NCBI GenBank assembly: GCA_045631525.1
Contig: JAZQUY010000012.1
Span: 1-64,000, forward strand
DNA from: SIG440 sp045631525
GTDB taxonomy: Bacteria > Bacillota > Clostridia > Monoglobales > Monoglobaceae
Direction: 5' to 3'
Length of the DNA: 64,000 nucleotides
Part shown: in pieces, positions 16,379 through 25,787 of the stretch
How positions within the stretch are numbered: position 1 is the first letter of the stretch
How the letters are laid out: every line of letters starts with the position of its first letter
Program-made: the position numbers and the translations under genes
The notes under the pieces: generated by a model
Told to the model about the DNA's origin: nothing
What the model saw: only the letters and a program-made list of their open reading frames with translations
Databases searched by the model: none

Positions 16379-17950
16379 ATGGACGGAATAGAATTCATAA
16401 TCCTCATTGGCATTGCTTTGCTGGCGGTTATTGGTATGTTTGTTACTTTCAGAATCGGATATTCATACCGCAAAAAAGTTGCAGAACTTCGAATAGGCAG
16501 TGCTGAAGAGGAAGCAAAAAAGATTATTGAAAATGCAAAATCAAAAGCAGTTAAAGATGCAGAACACGCAAAAAAAGAAAGACTTTTAGAAGCAAAAGAA
16601 GAAATACATAGAGAACGAAATGAACTTGAAAAGGAAATAAAAGAAAGAAGAAACGAACTTCAGCGTCAGGAGCGTCGAATTCAGCAGAAGGAAGACACGA
16701 TTGACAAAAAGACCCAGGTTCTTGAGAAAAAAGAGGAACAGGTTCAAAACAAAATTGCTGAAGTTGACGAACTCAAAGAAGAGGTTGAAAAGGTTAAAAA
16801 GCTTCAGCTTTCACAGCTTGAAAAGCTTGCTGAGCTCTCTGTAGCAGAGGCAAAGGATATGCTTCTCAAACAGGTTGAAATCGACGCAAGACACGATGCG
16901 GCACTTCTTATAAAGAGCATCGAGGATCAGGCGAAAGAAGAGGGCGAAGCAAAGGCTCGAAACATTATCACAGGTGCTATTCAGCGCTGTGCTGCTGACC
17001 ACGTTGCAGAAACAACTGTTTCTGTTGTTCAGCTTCCCAATGATGAAATGAAGGGCAGAATTATCGGCCGTGAGGGAAGAAACATTCGCTCTATTGAAAC
17101 ACTTACAGGGGTTGATTTGATTATTGACGATACTCCTGAAGCGGTTATCCTTTCAAGCTTTGACCCGGTAAGACGTGAGATTGCAAGACTTTCTCTTGAA
17201 AAGCTTATTGTTGACGGAAGAATCCATCCGGGCCGAATTGAAGAAACTGTTGAAAAATCAAGAAAAGAAGTTGAAGCCATCATCAAACAAGAGGGTGAAC
17301 AGGCTACATTTGATACAGGTGTTCATGGTCTCCATCCTGAACTTATCAAGCTTCTTGGACGCCTTAAATACCGTACAAGTTATGGACAGAATGTTCTCAA
17401 ACATTCAATTGAGGTTGCACACCTTGCTGGTCTTATGGCGGCTGAACTTGGCGCAGACGTTGCACTAGCGAAGCGTTCAGGTCTTCTCCACGACATAGGA
17501 AAGGCTATTGACCATGAGGTTGAGGGTTCACACGTTACAATCGGTGCTGATGTTGCCAAGAAATATAAGGAGAACGACAAGGTCGTTCACGCTATTATGG
17601 CACACCACGGCGATGTTGAGCCAAACTCATGTGTTGCTTGTCTTGTTCAGGCGGCAGATACAATTTCTGCAGCAAGAACAGGTGCAAGACGTGAAAACAT
17701 CGAGTCTTACATCAAGAGACTTGAAGCTCTTGAAGAAATTGCAAACTCTTTCGAGGGTGTTGAAAAATCATTTGCAATTCAGGCAGGCCGTGAGGTCAGA
17801 ATTATGGTTAAACCTGACCGCGTAAATGATGATGAAACAATCCTTTTGGCAAAAGATATTGTCAAGAAGATTGAGAGCACAATGGAATATCCCGGACAAA
17901 TTAAAGTCAATGTTATCCGTGAGCTCAGAACAGTTGAATATGCTAAATAG
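16379..17950 (+). CDS. rny: Ribonuclease Y
   Basis: 523 residues. RNase Y is the membrane-anchored endonuclease that starts mRNA decay in Firmicutes. It has an N-terminal membrane segment (residues 5-25), a long charged coiled coil (about 35-190), a KH domain (about 205-270, with GRIIGREGRNIRSIE) and an HD domain with H371-D372 in LLHDIGKA. ATG 16379 follows AGAGGAGGTG. The coding sequence is in good order throughout. ymdB downstream is the usual partner, though a terminator separates them. Confidence 0.97.
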   Translation: MDGIEFIILIGIALLAVIGMFVTFRIGYSYRKKVAELRIGSAEEEAKKIIENAKSKAVKDAEHAKKERLLEAKEEIHRERNELEKEIKERRNELQRQERRIQQKEDTIDKKTQVLEKKEEQVQNKIAEVDELKEEVEKVKKLQLSQLEKLAELSVAEAKDMLLKQVEIDARHDAALLIKSIEDQAKEEGEAKARNIITGAIQRCAADHVAETTVSVVQLPNDEMKGRIIGREGRNIRSIETLTGVDLIIDDTPEAVILSSFDPVRREIARLSLEKLIVDGRIHPGRIEETVEKSRKEVEAIIKQEGEQATFDTGVHGLHPELIKLLGRLKYRTSYGQNVLKHSIEVAHLAGLMAAELGADVALAKRSGLLHDIGKAIDHEVEGSHVTIGADVAKKYKENDKVVHAIMAHHGDVEPNSCVACLVQAADTISAARTGARRENIESYIKRLEALEEIANSFEGVEKSFAIQAGREVRIMVKPDRVNDDETILLAKDIVKKIESTMEYPGQIKVNVIRELRTVEYAK

Positions 17951-17967
17951 GAGCCATAGCTCCATGG

Positions 17968-17996
17968 AAAAAGGCTGCTGTTTGCAGCCTTTTTCT
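17968..17996 (+). terminator. rny terminator
   Basis: An 11-base stem AAAAAGGCTGC (17968-17978) pairs across a 5-base loop with GCAGCCTTTTT, which also supplies the T run. Confidence 0.8.
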
Positions 17997-18033
17997 GACT
18001 TTTTAAATCTAAAAATTGAAAGGTAACTAACCA

Positions 18034-18831
18034 ATGAGAATTCTTACAGTAGGAGATATTGTAGCGTCTGACGGACGTGAATTTATATATAACAATTTAG
18101 GAAAAATAAAAAAGAAATTTAATATAGATTATTGCATAGCAAACGGCGAAAACTCAGCCAACACCAATGGTATAACAGCGGATATTGCAAAAAATTTGAT
18201 TATGTCGGGAGTGGATGTTATCACTTTGGGCAACCACACCTTTGCAAATCGTGAATATGCCCAGGTGCTCAATGATAATGAACGGGTTATAAGACCTGCG
18301 AACTATCCAAGTGAAACTGAGGGCTCAGGCTATTTTGTTGACGATTTGGGAAACGTGAGAATCGGCGTTATAAATGCTATGGGCAGAATAAATATGGAAG
18401 CCCTTGACTGTCCGTTCAGGGCGACCGAAAAAATTATTGAGAATATAAAGGACAAAACTGACATAATAATCATTGACTTCCATTGTGAAACCAGCAGTGA
18501 AAAACTTGCTTTCGGAAACTATTTTGACGGCAAGGCGACGGTAGTTTTTGGCACACACACCCATATCCAGACGGCTGATGAACATATTTTGCCAAATGGT
18601 ACAGGGTATATAAGCGACCTCGGTATGACTGGCGTCAGGGATTCCATTTTGGGTGTCAAAAAAGAAATAATAATGGATTTGTATTATACCAGAAAAAAAT
18701 ACCGCTTTGAAAAAGCGGAGGGTGAAGTCTGGTTTTCGGGAGCAGTTTTTGAAATTGATGATAAAACGAAAAAGGTTTTGGGGATTGAAAGACTGCATTT
18801 TTCAGCGGCAGAGCTTGCCAAAATGGAATAG
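18034..18831 (+). CDS. ymdB: Metallophosphoesterase YmdB, phosphodiesterase family
   Basis: 265 residues of the TIGR00282 family. B. subtilis YmdB hydrolyses 2',3'-cyclic nucleotides and affects biofilm and sporulation decisions. Predicted metal ligands fall at the family positions: D8, E39, N40, N67 and H68, with later histidines in IDFHCETSSEK and GTHTHIQTADE. ATG 18034 lies just after the rny terminator. It is followed after 11 bases by pgeF. Confidence 0.92.
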   Translation: MRILTVGDIVASDGREFIYNNLGKIKKKFNIDYCIANGENSANTNGITADIAKNLIMSGVDVITLGNHTFANREYAQVLNDNERVIRPANYPSETEGSGYFVDDLGNVRIGVINAMGRINMEALDCPFRATEKIIENIKDKTDIIIIDFHCETSSEKLAFGNYFDGKATVVFGTHTHIQTADEHILPNGTGYISDLGMTGVRDSILGVKKEIIMDLYYTRKKYRFEKAEGEVWFSGAVFEIDDKTKKVLGIERLHFSAAELAKME

Positions 18832-18842
18832 GAGAATTTTTT

Positions 18843-19637
18843 GTGAGAATTGATATTGACGAAAGGGTTTATTTGAAAAGCGAAATTCTTGATAAAGCTG
18901 ATGGTGTGGAGCATTGTTTTACCACCAAATGCGGTGGGGTAAGCTCAGGGAAAATTTCGGGACTGAACCTAGGTTTTCGTTGTGGTGATAGCCCGGATAG
19001 TGTTACAGAAAATTATAAGCTTGTTGCAAAGGATATGGGTTTTCCTTTTGAAAGAATTACAGCAGGGCGGCAAACTCATTCTGCAAACATCCGCATTATA
19101 ACAAATGAAGATGCGGGCAAAGGAGTAAGTCGTGAAAGTGACATGCTGGACATTGACGGGCTTGTTACGAATGTAGCAAATCTTCCACTTGTGGTTTTTT
19201 ATGCTGACTGTGTCCCGATTTTGCTTGCGGACGAAGAGGTGGGTGTGATTGCGGCGGTGCATTCAGGTTGGCGGGGAACTGTCAGCGAAATTGCCGGAAA
19301 GGCAGTAGAAATCATGAAAAATGAATTTTCGACGCTTCCCCGAAACATAAAAGCGGCAATAGGTCCATCCATAGGCAAATGTTGTTTCGAAACGGGAATG
19401 GAAGTTGCAAGTCAATTTGACAAGCAGTTAGTTTTGCAAAATAATGACGGAAAATTTTTTGTGGACCTCTGGGAAGCTAACAAGATGATACTCCAAAAAT
19501 CAGGAGTAAGAGAAGAAAACATTGACGTACTTGAACTTTGCACAGTTTGTAATTCGGATATGCTGTATTCTTACCGCACACACAAGGATGTCACGGGAAG
19601 AATGGGCGCGTTTATTATGCTTAAAAATAGAGGATAA
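18843..19637 (+). CDS. pgeF: Multicopper-oxidase-like (DUF152) protein, PgeF/YlmD family
   Basis: 264 residues. Members of this family have been described as peptidoglycan editing factor and as purine nucleoside phosphorylase/adenosine deaminase. The zinc site is complete: H79 in RQTHS, C123 in ADCVP and H140 in HSGWRG. The start is GTG 18843 after GGAGAATTTT. Confidence 0.9.
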   Translation: MRIDIDERVYLKSEILDKADGVEHCFTTKCGGVSSGKISGLNLGFRCGDSPDSVTENYKLVAKDMGFPFERITAGRQTHSANIRIITNEDAGKGVSRESDMLDIDGLVTNVANLPLVVFYADCVPILLADEEVGVIAAVHSGWRGTVSEIAGKAVEIMKNEFSTLPRNIKAAIGPSIGKCCFETGMEVASQFDKQLVLQNNDGKFFVDLWEANKMILQKSGVREENIDVLELCTVCNSDMLYSYRTHKDVTGRMGAFIMLKNRG

Positions 19638-19643
19638 AGATTT

Positions 19644-21206
19644 ATGTTTAGAAAAATTTTGGCTGCCGTTTTGGCGGTTATGATGGTGCTTTTGCTTTTG
19701 TGCGGTTGTGGAAACTCAGATAAAGTTAAAGAAAAAAAATCAGAAAAGAAAAATACAGCTGAGGAAATAGTTATTTCTTCATACAAGCCGGATACGTTTT
19801 GCCCTATACTTAGTACCAATGAGGCAAACATTGGGATGCTTGGAATTGTCTATGACAGCCTTATTTCGCTGCCAGACAATCTTTTTCCCGAAAGCTGTCT
19901 GGCTGAAAGCTGGTCGGTTTCGGAAAACGGAACAAAATGGTATTTTACTCTCCGTAAAGACGTGAAGTGGCATGATGGTACAGCGTTTGATGCAGAGGAT
20001 GTTATTTATACCATCGAAGCCATAAAGAGAAGTGAAAACAGCGTGTTTTCCTACAATGTGTCGTTACTAGACAATATACAGAAAAATGGTGATTTTGAGA
20101 TTGAAATCAGTCTCAAAAAACCCTGTGTGAATTTTGCAAGCCTTTTGTATTTTCCAATTATAAAGAAACAGGACGGTGAAATAAACAAAGATAATTTCCG
20201 CCCAATAGGTACAGGACCATATCTCCTTGAAGACCGTGGTGATGGCAACGTTCTCTATCTTGTAAAAAATGACAGTTGGTGGGGCGGCGAAGCTGTCACT
20301 GACTGCATCACCGTGAAAATGCTTCCCGATAACGATACTGCACTTTATACATTCAGCTCAGGAAGTATTGATATGACTTTGGCTGATGATATGAACTGGG
20401 GAAGATTTGTTGACCCGATTTCAGCGTCTTATGTTTCAATGCCAACCCCGATTTTTCACTTTTTGGGAATAAATCATAATGATGAAGTTCTTGGAATGAA
20501 AGAGGTAAGACGGGCGCTGTCTTTAGCGATAAACCGCAGCAAGCTAACTGAAGAAGTGATGATGGGTTATGCCACTGAAAGCAGTATTCCCATACATCCC
20601 AAATGGTTTGTCTGGGGAGATAAAAAAATTGAATTTAAGCAAAGCTTCAGCGGTGCAAAAAGAGAACTCCATGAAAATGGCTGGGAGATAAAGAACGAAA
20701 ATTACCAGAAAACAGTTGATGACAAAACATTGACTTTGGAGCTTGGGATACTTTATAACGAGGAAAATCAGCAGAGAAAAGAAATCGCTGAAACGGTAAA
20801 GCAAAGCCTTGAAGAAATGGGCATAAAATCGCATATAGAGGCAGTTGCTTTTGAAGAATATAACACCCGCATACAAGAGGGCGATTATGAAATATTTATC
20901 GGCAGCACCATCATTTCCCCTGACCTTACATTTTCCCTTATAATCGGTGAAAACAATGTTTTTGGCTTTGAAAGTGAACGAATTGACACAGCTATGAAAG
21001 CTATCGGGACAAAGCACAGTGTATCGGGGATTGAAGAGGGTTATGGAATGCTGATTGATTGCTTTGATGATCTTAATCCTGTTGTGGGATTGTTCTTTGA
21101 AGAAAAAATAATGGTATATAACAAACGTATTGAAAACGGAATTACCCCGTCATATTTTGATGCATACAAGGGCATTGAATTTTTGCGGAAGGAAGAGAGT
21201 AAATAG
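19644..21206 (+). CDS. Peptide/nickel-type ABC substrate-binding lipoprotein
   Basis: 520 residues, SBP_bac_5 family. A lipoprotein signal ends in LLCGC with lipidated Cys22, followed by a charged linker. The family hallmark W-x-FTLRKDVKWHDGTAFDAEDV is present at about 93-113. These proteins capture oligopeptides or similar ligands for an ABC importer, but no permease or ATPase gene adjoins it. Its stop overlaps the GTG of dinB by one base, so it is translated with unrelated genes. Confidence 0.88.
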   Translation: MFRKILAAVLAVMMVLLLLCGCGNSDKVKEKKSEKKNTAEEIVISSYKPDTFCPILSTNEANIGMLGIVYDSLISLPDNLFPESCLAESWSVSENGTKWYFTLRKDVKWHDGTAFDAEDVIYTIEAIKRSENSVFSYNVSLLDNIQKNGDFEIEISLKKPCVNFASLLYFPIIKKQDGEINKDNFRPIGTGPYLLEDRGDGNVLYLVKNDSWWGGEAVTDCITVKMLPDNDTALYTFSSGSIDMTLADDMNWGRFVDPISASYVSMPTPIFHFLGINHNDEVLGMKEVRRALSLAINRSKLTEEVMMGYATESSIPIHPKWFVWGDKKIEFKQSFSGAKRELHENGWEIKNENYQKTVDDKTLTLELGILYNEENQQRKEIAETVKQSLEEMGIKSHIEAVAFEEYNTRIQEGDYEIFIGSTIISPDLTFSLIIGENNVFGFESERIDTAMKAIGTKHSVSGIEEGYGMLIDCFDDLNPVVGLFFEEKIMVYNKRIENGITPSYFDAYKGIEFLRKEESK

Positions 21207-22420
21207 TGAACAGAACTATTATTCACGTGGATATGGATGCGTTTTTTGCCTCCATTGAGGTGCGGGACAATCCAATGCTTTCAGGAAAGCCTCTTATTAT
21301 TGGCGCATTGCCGGGGGAGAGGGGCGTGGTTTCCACTTGCAGTTATGAGGCAAGAAAATACGGAGTCCACTCCGCTATGAGCATTGCGGAGGCATACAGA
21401 CGGTGTCCACATGGCATATATATGCACGGGGATATGCAAAAGTATGAAAGAGCCTCGTCAGAGATTCACAAGGTTATGCTTCAGTTTACTGATATGATAG
21501 AGTTTGTGGCTCTTGATGAGGGTTATATGGATGTGACTAATTCGCTTCGGCTTTTTGGCAGTGCTGAACAAATAGGAAGACAACTGAAAAAGGAAATCTT
21601 CGAAAAAGTCGGGGTTACCTGTTCTGTTGGAATATCTTACTGTATGATGGGGGCAAAGCTTGCCAGCGAAGAAAAGAAGCCGGATGGCTTTTTTGCGATA
21701 CCTGACAAAGAGTCGCTTGTGGAGCTTATAAAAAAAAGACCTGTCGGGGTTATTTACGGAATAGGAATGAAAACTCAGGAAAAGCTGAAAAGTATGGGTA
21801 TTGAAACCGTGGAAGACCTGATAGAAACCACGCCTGAAAAGCTCAAAAGTTTCGGTGCTGTGGGCAGAGAAATGCTTGATTTTGCAATGGGAAATGATGA
21901 CAGACTTGTTATTCCTACAGCGGTGTCAAAATCCATAGGAAGGGAATATACCTTTCAGGAAAACATAACCGAAAAGAGCGTTATGGAAGAGACCCTTCTG
22001 TTGCTTTGTAGAGATGTAAGTCTCAGGGCCAAAAGGCAAGGGCAGTGGGGAAGAACAGTCACTTTAAAAATAAAGTTCAGTAATATGCAAAGCATAACCC
22101 GATCAAAGACTGGTGATGCGATAAATTCTGCCAAAGAAATTTTCGCAAGAGTTAAGGAACTTTTGAAAGAGGAAAGGCTTAAATCGTCGGTGCGACTTGT
22201 GGGGATCACGTTGGGAAATTTACAAAACTCATGTGAAGATAAATGCAGACAGCTTTCGCTTTTTGACGAGCTTGATAAATCCGAAAACACCGCCAAAGAA
22301 AAGGTAAGGGCTTTGGATGATACAATTTTTGAGCTTCATACAAAATACGGAAGAAATATTTTAAAAACCGGAAAAGAACTTGAGGTTCACAAAAAGATAA
22401 TAAATACTGAAGAAGATTGA
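21206..22420 (+). CDS. dinB: DNA polymerase IV (Y family)
   Basis: 404 residues. Pol IV performs translesion synthesis. The catalytic carboxylates are D9 (HVDMDAFFAS) and D104/E105 in VALDEGYMDV. Most homologs read DEAY at the second site, so Gly106 is a small deviation. Fingers, palm and little-finger regions are all present, and a beta-clamp motif QLSLF sits near residue 350. The start is GTG 21206, overlapping the previous stop. Confidence 0.94.
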   Translation: MNRTIIHVDMDAFFASIEVRDNPMLSGKPLIIGALPGERGVVSTCSYEARKYGVHSAMSIAEAYRRCPHGIYMHGDMQKYERASSEIHKVMLQFTDMIEFVALDEGYMDVTNSLRLFGSAEQIGRQLKKEIFEKVGVTCSVGISYCMMGAKLASEEKKPDGFFAIPDKESLVELIKKRPVGVIYGIGMKTQEKLKSMGIETVEDLIETTPEKLKSFGAVGREMLDFAMGNDDRLVIPTAVSKSIGREYTFQENITEKSVMEETLLLLCRDVSLRAKRQGQWGRTVTLKIKFSNMQSITRSKTGDAINSAKEIFARVKELLKEERLKSSVRLVGITLGNLQNSCEDKCRQLSLFDELDKSENTAKEKVRALDDTIFELHTKYGRNILKTGKELEVHKKIINTEED

Positions 22421-22452
22421 TTTTTGTGCGTGGCACAGAAAGGATGATAAAA

Positions 22453-22806
22453 ATGAAACTTTTAGAGGTAAAAAGACTTCTGGATGCAGAGGTACTTTGT
22501 GGTGAGGATTTGCTTGATACTGAGGTGAACTCTGCTTTTGGCAGTGACCTTATGAGTGATGTTCTTGCTTTTGTCAATACAAGAGTATTGCTGCTTACCG
22601 GTTTGGTTAATCCTCAGGTGGTGAGAACCGCTGAAATGATGGATATTTCGGCAATAGTTTTCGTCAGGGGAAAACTACCGGGCGAGGATATAATTGAACT
22701 CGCAAAGACCAAAAATATGGTGCTTTTGACAACACAAAACACTCTCTATACTGCCAGTGGAAAGCTCTACTTGGGAGGACTTACGGGCGAAGAAAAGGGG
22801 GAGTAG
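22453..22806 (+). CDS. DRTGG-domain-like protein
   Basis: 117 residues. It resembles the DRTGG domain found alone next to hydrogenase genes in Clostridia and Thermotogae (early Gly-rich SAFGSDLMSDVLAF, central VVRTAEMMDISAIVFVRGK). Function is unknown; a small-molecule sensing role is often assumed. ATG 22453 has AAGG nine bases before it. It leads the redox block and has a partner of the same kind at 24560. Confidence 0.75.
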   Translation: MKLLEVKRLLDAEVLCGEDLLDTEVNSAFGSDLMSDVLAFVNTRVLLLTGLVNPQVVRTAEMMDISAIVFVRGKLPGEDIIELAKTKNMVLLTTQNTLYTASGKLYLGGLTGEEKGE

Positions 22807-22809
22807 GAA

Positions 22810-23238
22810 ATGGCCGATGTGATGAAACTGCAATTTGAAGTTAATGACGGTGACTTTACCCGTGCTGGTGAAACCTCCAGCAAAGTTAAAAAAACACTCA
22901 CACAGTTGGGATTCAGCCCGATTGTTATACGAAAAGTAGCCATCGCTATGTATGAGGGCGAAATAAATATGGTTATCCATGCCAATGGTGGAACCATAGA
23001 TGTGGAAATTTCTTCTGATAAAATTGTCATAGTTATGCAGGATAAAGGTCCCGGCATTGCTGATATAGAAAAAGCGATGCAGGCAGGATTTTCAACAGCT
23101 GACAGCAGGGTGCGTGAGCTTGGATTTGGTGCGGGGATGGGACTTCCCAATATGAAAAAATACAGTGACGAAATGGAAATAACCACAGAAATAGGAAAGG
23201 GAACCTGTGTTAAACTCACAATAAATGTAAAGGAGTGA
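22810..23238 (+). CDS. Anti-sigma-factor-type ATP-binding protein (RsbW-like)
   Basis: 142 residues. A GHKL ATPase domain is visible: N-box KVAIAMYEGEINMVIHA, G1 box QDKGPGI, and G2 box FGAGMGLPNMKKYSD. There is no receiver or membrane domain. Proteins like this either phosphorylate anti-sigma antagonists or pair with redox sensors. It lies three bases after the DRTGG gene and eight bases before the sensor-type hydrogenase. Confidence 0.85.
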   Translation: MADVMKLQFEVNDGDFTRAGETSSKVKKTLTQLGFSPIVIRKVAIAMYEGEINMVIHANGGTIDVEISSDKIVIVMQDKGPGIADIEKAMQAGFSTADSRVRELGFGAGMGLPNMKKYSDEMEITTEIGKGTCVKLTINVKE

Positions 23239-23245
23239 GCTTTTG

Positions 23246-24559
23246 ATGGAAACATACTGGCATTCGGTAACTCTTGACAAGGATTTGTGCAAGGGTTGTA
23301 CTCATTGTCTCAAGCTTTGTCCCACTCAGGCTATACGTGTTCAGGGTGGAAAAGCGAAGATTTTAAAAGAGAGATGTATTGATTGTGGCGAATGTATAAG
23401 GGTTTGTCCTTATCATGCCAAAAAGGGTGTGGCAGACAGCCTTGATATGCTTAAAAATTTCAAACACAACGTAGCTTTGGTGGCACCTGCTTTTTATGGT
23501 CAGTTCTCAAGGACGGAAGATATAAATGTCATACTCAGTGCCCTTTTGGATTTGGGCTTTGATGATGTATTTGAGGTTGCGAGGGGTGCTCAGGTAATAT
23601 CACAAAAAACAAAAGAACTTCTGAAATCAGGGGAGCTTTTGAAACCGGCTATTTCTTCTGCTTGCCCTGCTGTTTTGAGGCTTATTGCTATTAAGTTCCC
23701 CAATCTTATTCCAAACGTTGTTCCACTGAAGTCACCGATGGAGATTTCTGCCGAGCAGGCGAGATGTGAGGCGGTGGAAAAAACAGGATTTAAACCTTAC
23801 GAAATAGGAATATTTTTCATTAGTCCTTGTGCGGCAAAAGCCACTTTTGTAAAGGGAAACTATACCGTTAAAAAATCTGAGGTGGATGGTGTTATTCCCA
23901 TAAAGGACATTTGTATAGAAATGTCTCGAAGTGTGAACAAAATGGCAGAAGAAGATATAAAAAATCTTAGGGGTTCGGGGCGTTCAGGAGTGCTTTGGGC
24001 TACCAGTGGCGGTGAAGCAGAGGCAACTGATGCTCAAAAACATATTGCCGTTGATGAAATACATAATATTATAAAGTTATTTGAAGATATCGAGGACGGA
24101 AAGATGGACGATATCGATTATGTAGAGGCTTTGGCTTGCCCCGGCGGATGTGTGGGTGGCCCGCTTACTACGGAAAATAGCTTTTCAGCACGGTCGAAAA
24201 TTCAGAGAATGTGCAAGAATTTAGAGGACAACAGCCAGCCGTTTTCTGATGAAATAAATATGTATTGGGATGAGGCTATTGTATATCGTCCCATTATGAA
24301 TCTTGACAGTGATATAAATATTGCAATGAAAAAAATGAACGAAATAGAGGAGCTTTACAACGAATTTCCAAAACTTGATTGCGGTTCTTGTGGTTCGCCA
24401 AGCTGCTTGGCACTTGCGGAAGATATTGTGAGGGGTTATGCAAAAGAAACAGATTGCATTTTCAAGCTGAGGGAGAAGGTGAGTGCTCTTGCCCGTGATA
24501 TGTTGGAGCTTGAAAGTCAGAACACTCTTTTTGGAAACAAGAAAACGGAGGACAAATAA
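23246..24559 (+). CDS. Sensor-type [FeFe]-hydrogenase-like protein (HydS-like)
   Basis: 437 residues. Two [4Fe-4S] motifs come first (C15/C18/C21/C25 and C44/C47/C50/C54). The hydrogenase domain keeps H-cluster ligands in altered motifs: SSACPAV (ligand C140; Ala139 replaces the usual proton-shuttle Cys), SPCAAK (C195) and ALACPGGCVGG (C298, C302). A C-terminal Fe-S domain CGSCGSPSC (C379, C382, C387, with C404) and a short helix end the protein. This matches slow, putatively sensory hydrogenases rather than catalytic ones. TTG 23243 is an alternative start, three bases upstream. Confidence 0.88.
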   Translation: METYWHSVTLDKDLCKGCTHCLKLCPTQAIRVQGGKAKILKERCIDCGECIRVCPYHAKKGVADSLDMLKNFKHNVALVAPAFYGQFSRTEDINVILSALLDLGFDDVFEVARGAQVISQKTKELLKSGELLKPAISSACPAVLRLIAIKFPNLIPNVVPLKSPMEISAEQARCEAVEKTGFKPYEIGIFFISPCAAKATFVKGNYTVKKSEVDGVIPIKDICIEMSRSVNKMAEEDIKNLRGSGRSGVLWATSGGEAEATDAQKHIAVDEIHNIIKLFEDIEDGKMDDIDYVEALACPGGCVGGPLTTENSFSARSKIQRMCKNLEDNSQPFSDEINMYWDEAIVYRPIMNLDSDINIAMKKMNEIEELYNEFPKLDCGSCGSPSCLALAEDIVRGYAKETDCIFKLREKVSALARDMLELESQNTLFGNKKTEDK

Positions 24560-24892
24560 ATGACTGTAAATGAAATTGCAAAAGAACTGAATTTGACTTT
24601 TTATGCAGGTGAGGAACTTGCAGAAAAATTGGCAAAGGGCTGTTACATAGGTGACCTTTTGAGCCTTGCTATGTCAAAGGTAACGGCAGAAAATGTGTGG
24701 ATTACCATACAGACAAATATAAATGTCGTGGCTGTTGCATCACTCGCGGAGGCAGCTTGTGTTATTGTCGCTGATGGATGTATTCCGGATGAAAAAACTA
24801 TCGAAAAAGCTAAGGAACAGGACGTGATTCTGCTAGGCGGTGAAATTTCTGCTTTTGATGCGGCGGTTGCACTTTCGGAGATGGGAATATGA
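24560..24892 (+). CDS. DRTGG-domain-like protein, second copy
   Basis: 110 residues, same fold type as the protein at 22453 (GCYIGDLLSLAMSKV, IQTNINVVAVASLAEAACVIVADG). It abuts the HydS-like gene with no spacing and overlaps the PHP gene by four bases, so all three are translated together. Function unknown. Confidence 0.75.
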   Translation: MTVNEIAKELNLTFYAGEELAEKLAKGCYIGDLLSLAMSKVTAENVWITIQTNINVVAVASLAEAACVIVADGCIPDEKTIEKAKEQDVILLGGEISAFDAAVALSEMGI

Positions 24893-25587
24893 GCCTTTAT
24901 TATGACCTTCATATTCATTCGTGTCTGTCGCCTTGTGGTGATGAGGATATGACCCCAAACAATATTGTCAATATGTCGTATCTCAAAGGTCTTGATATAA
25001 TTGCCGTTACGGACCACAATTCTGCCGGAAATGTAAGGGCGGTTTGTGATGCCGCAAAAGGAAAAATAAAGGTCGTTCCGGGAATTGAGGTTACAACTGC
25101 TGAGGAAGTTCATGTTCTTTGTTATTTTCAGGGTATTGAAGCGGCTGAGGATATGGGTGAATTTCTTAAAGCAAACATGATTGGCATGAAGAATAATACC
25201 GAAATCTTTGGAAGACAGCTTTTGATGAATGAGGAAGACGAAATTGTTGGCGAGGAAGAAAATTTGCTCGTAAGTGCAGTAAATCTTGATATATATGAAG
25301 TTGAGCGAGAAGCCCACAAAAGAGGAGGAATCTTTGTGCCGGCTCATATTGACCGAACCAGTTATAGCGTCACGTCCAATCTTGGTTTTTTGCCACCGGA
25401 TTTAAATGTGGATGCTGTTGAAATTACAGAATCCGGACTCAGAGTTTATAAGGAAAAATATGAGAATTTTGCAATAATAACAGACTCGGATGCGCATTTT
25501 CTTGAAAATATTTCGGAAAAAAACGTTTTCCTTGACAATGCAGTCAAAAAGAACCAAAAAATATTTGATTTTTTGTGCAAGTTTTAA
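24889..25587 (+). CDS. PHP-domain metal-dependent phosphoesterase
   Basis: 232 residues. The PHP motifs are present: DLHIHSCLSPCG (motif I), VTDHNSAGN (motif II), GIEVTTAEEVHVLCYF (motif III) and ITDSDAHF near the C terminus. The PHP family hydrolyses phosphoesters of nucleotides or small molecules. Within this block it could degrade a signalling nucleotide; that is inference. It ends the first half of the redox block, 200 bases before the hydrogenase structural genes. Confidence 0.88.
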   Translation: MSLYYDLHIHSCLSPCGDEDMTPNNIVNMSYLKGLDIIAVTDHNSAGNVRAVCDAAKGKIKVVPGIEVTTAEEVHVLCYFQGIEAAEDMGEFLKANMIGMKNNTEIFGRQLLMNEEDEIVGEEENLLVSAVNLDIYEVEREAHKRGGIFVPAHIDRTSYSVTSNLGFLPPDLNVDAVEITESGLRVYKEKYENFAIITDSDAHFLENISEKNVFLDNAVKKNQKIFDFLCKF

Positions 25588-25660
25588 CGGAGAAAATAAA
25601 AAAAAAGGTAGATTTTTATATTATTATCTGTTATACTTATTTAGGTATGTATATTCAAGT

Positions 25661-25678
25661 GTGATATATTTTTAACAA
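25661..25678 (+). promoter_or_regulatory. Candidate Rex-type operator
   Basis: The 18-base site has a perfect right half TTAACAA and a degenerate left half (GTGATAT against TTGTTAA) at the spacing of the Clostridia Rex consensus. It lies about 110 bases before the hydrogenase genes. No confident promoter was found beside it. Confidence 0.35.
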
Positions 25679-25787
25679 TCTTTTTTTAAAAGCTTGTTTT
25701 ATATCATGTTTCAGTATATTCCAAAAGGTTTCAGCATCCAGACTTAGGATGTTTGACAGTATAAAAGCTTAGGAGGTATTGTTACGA

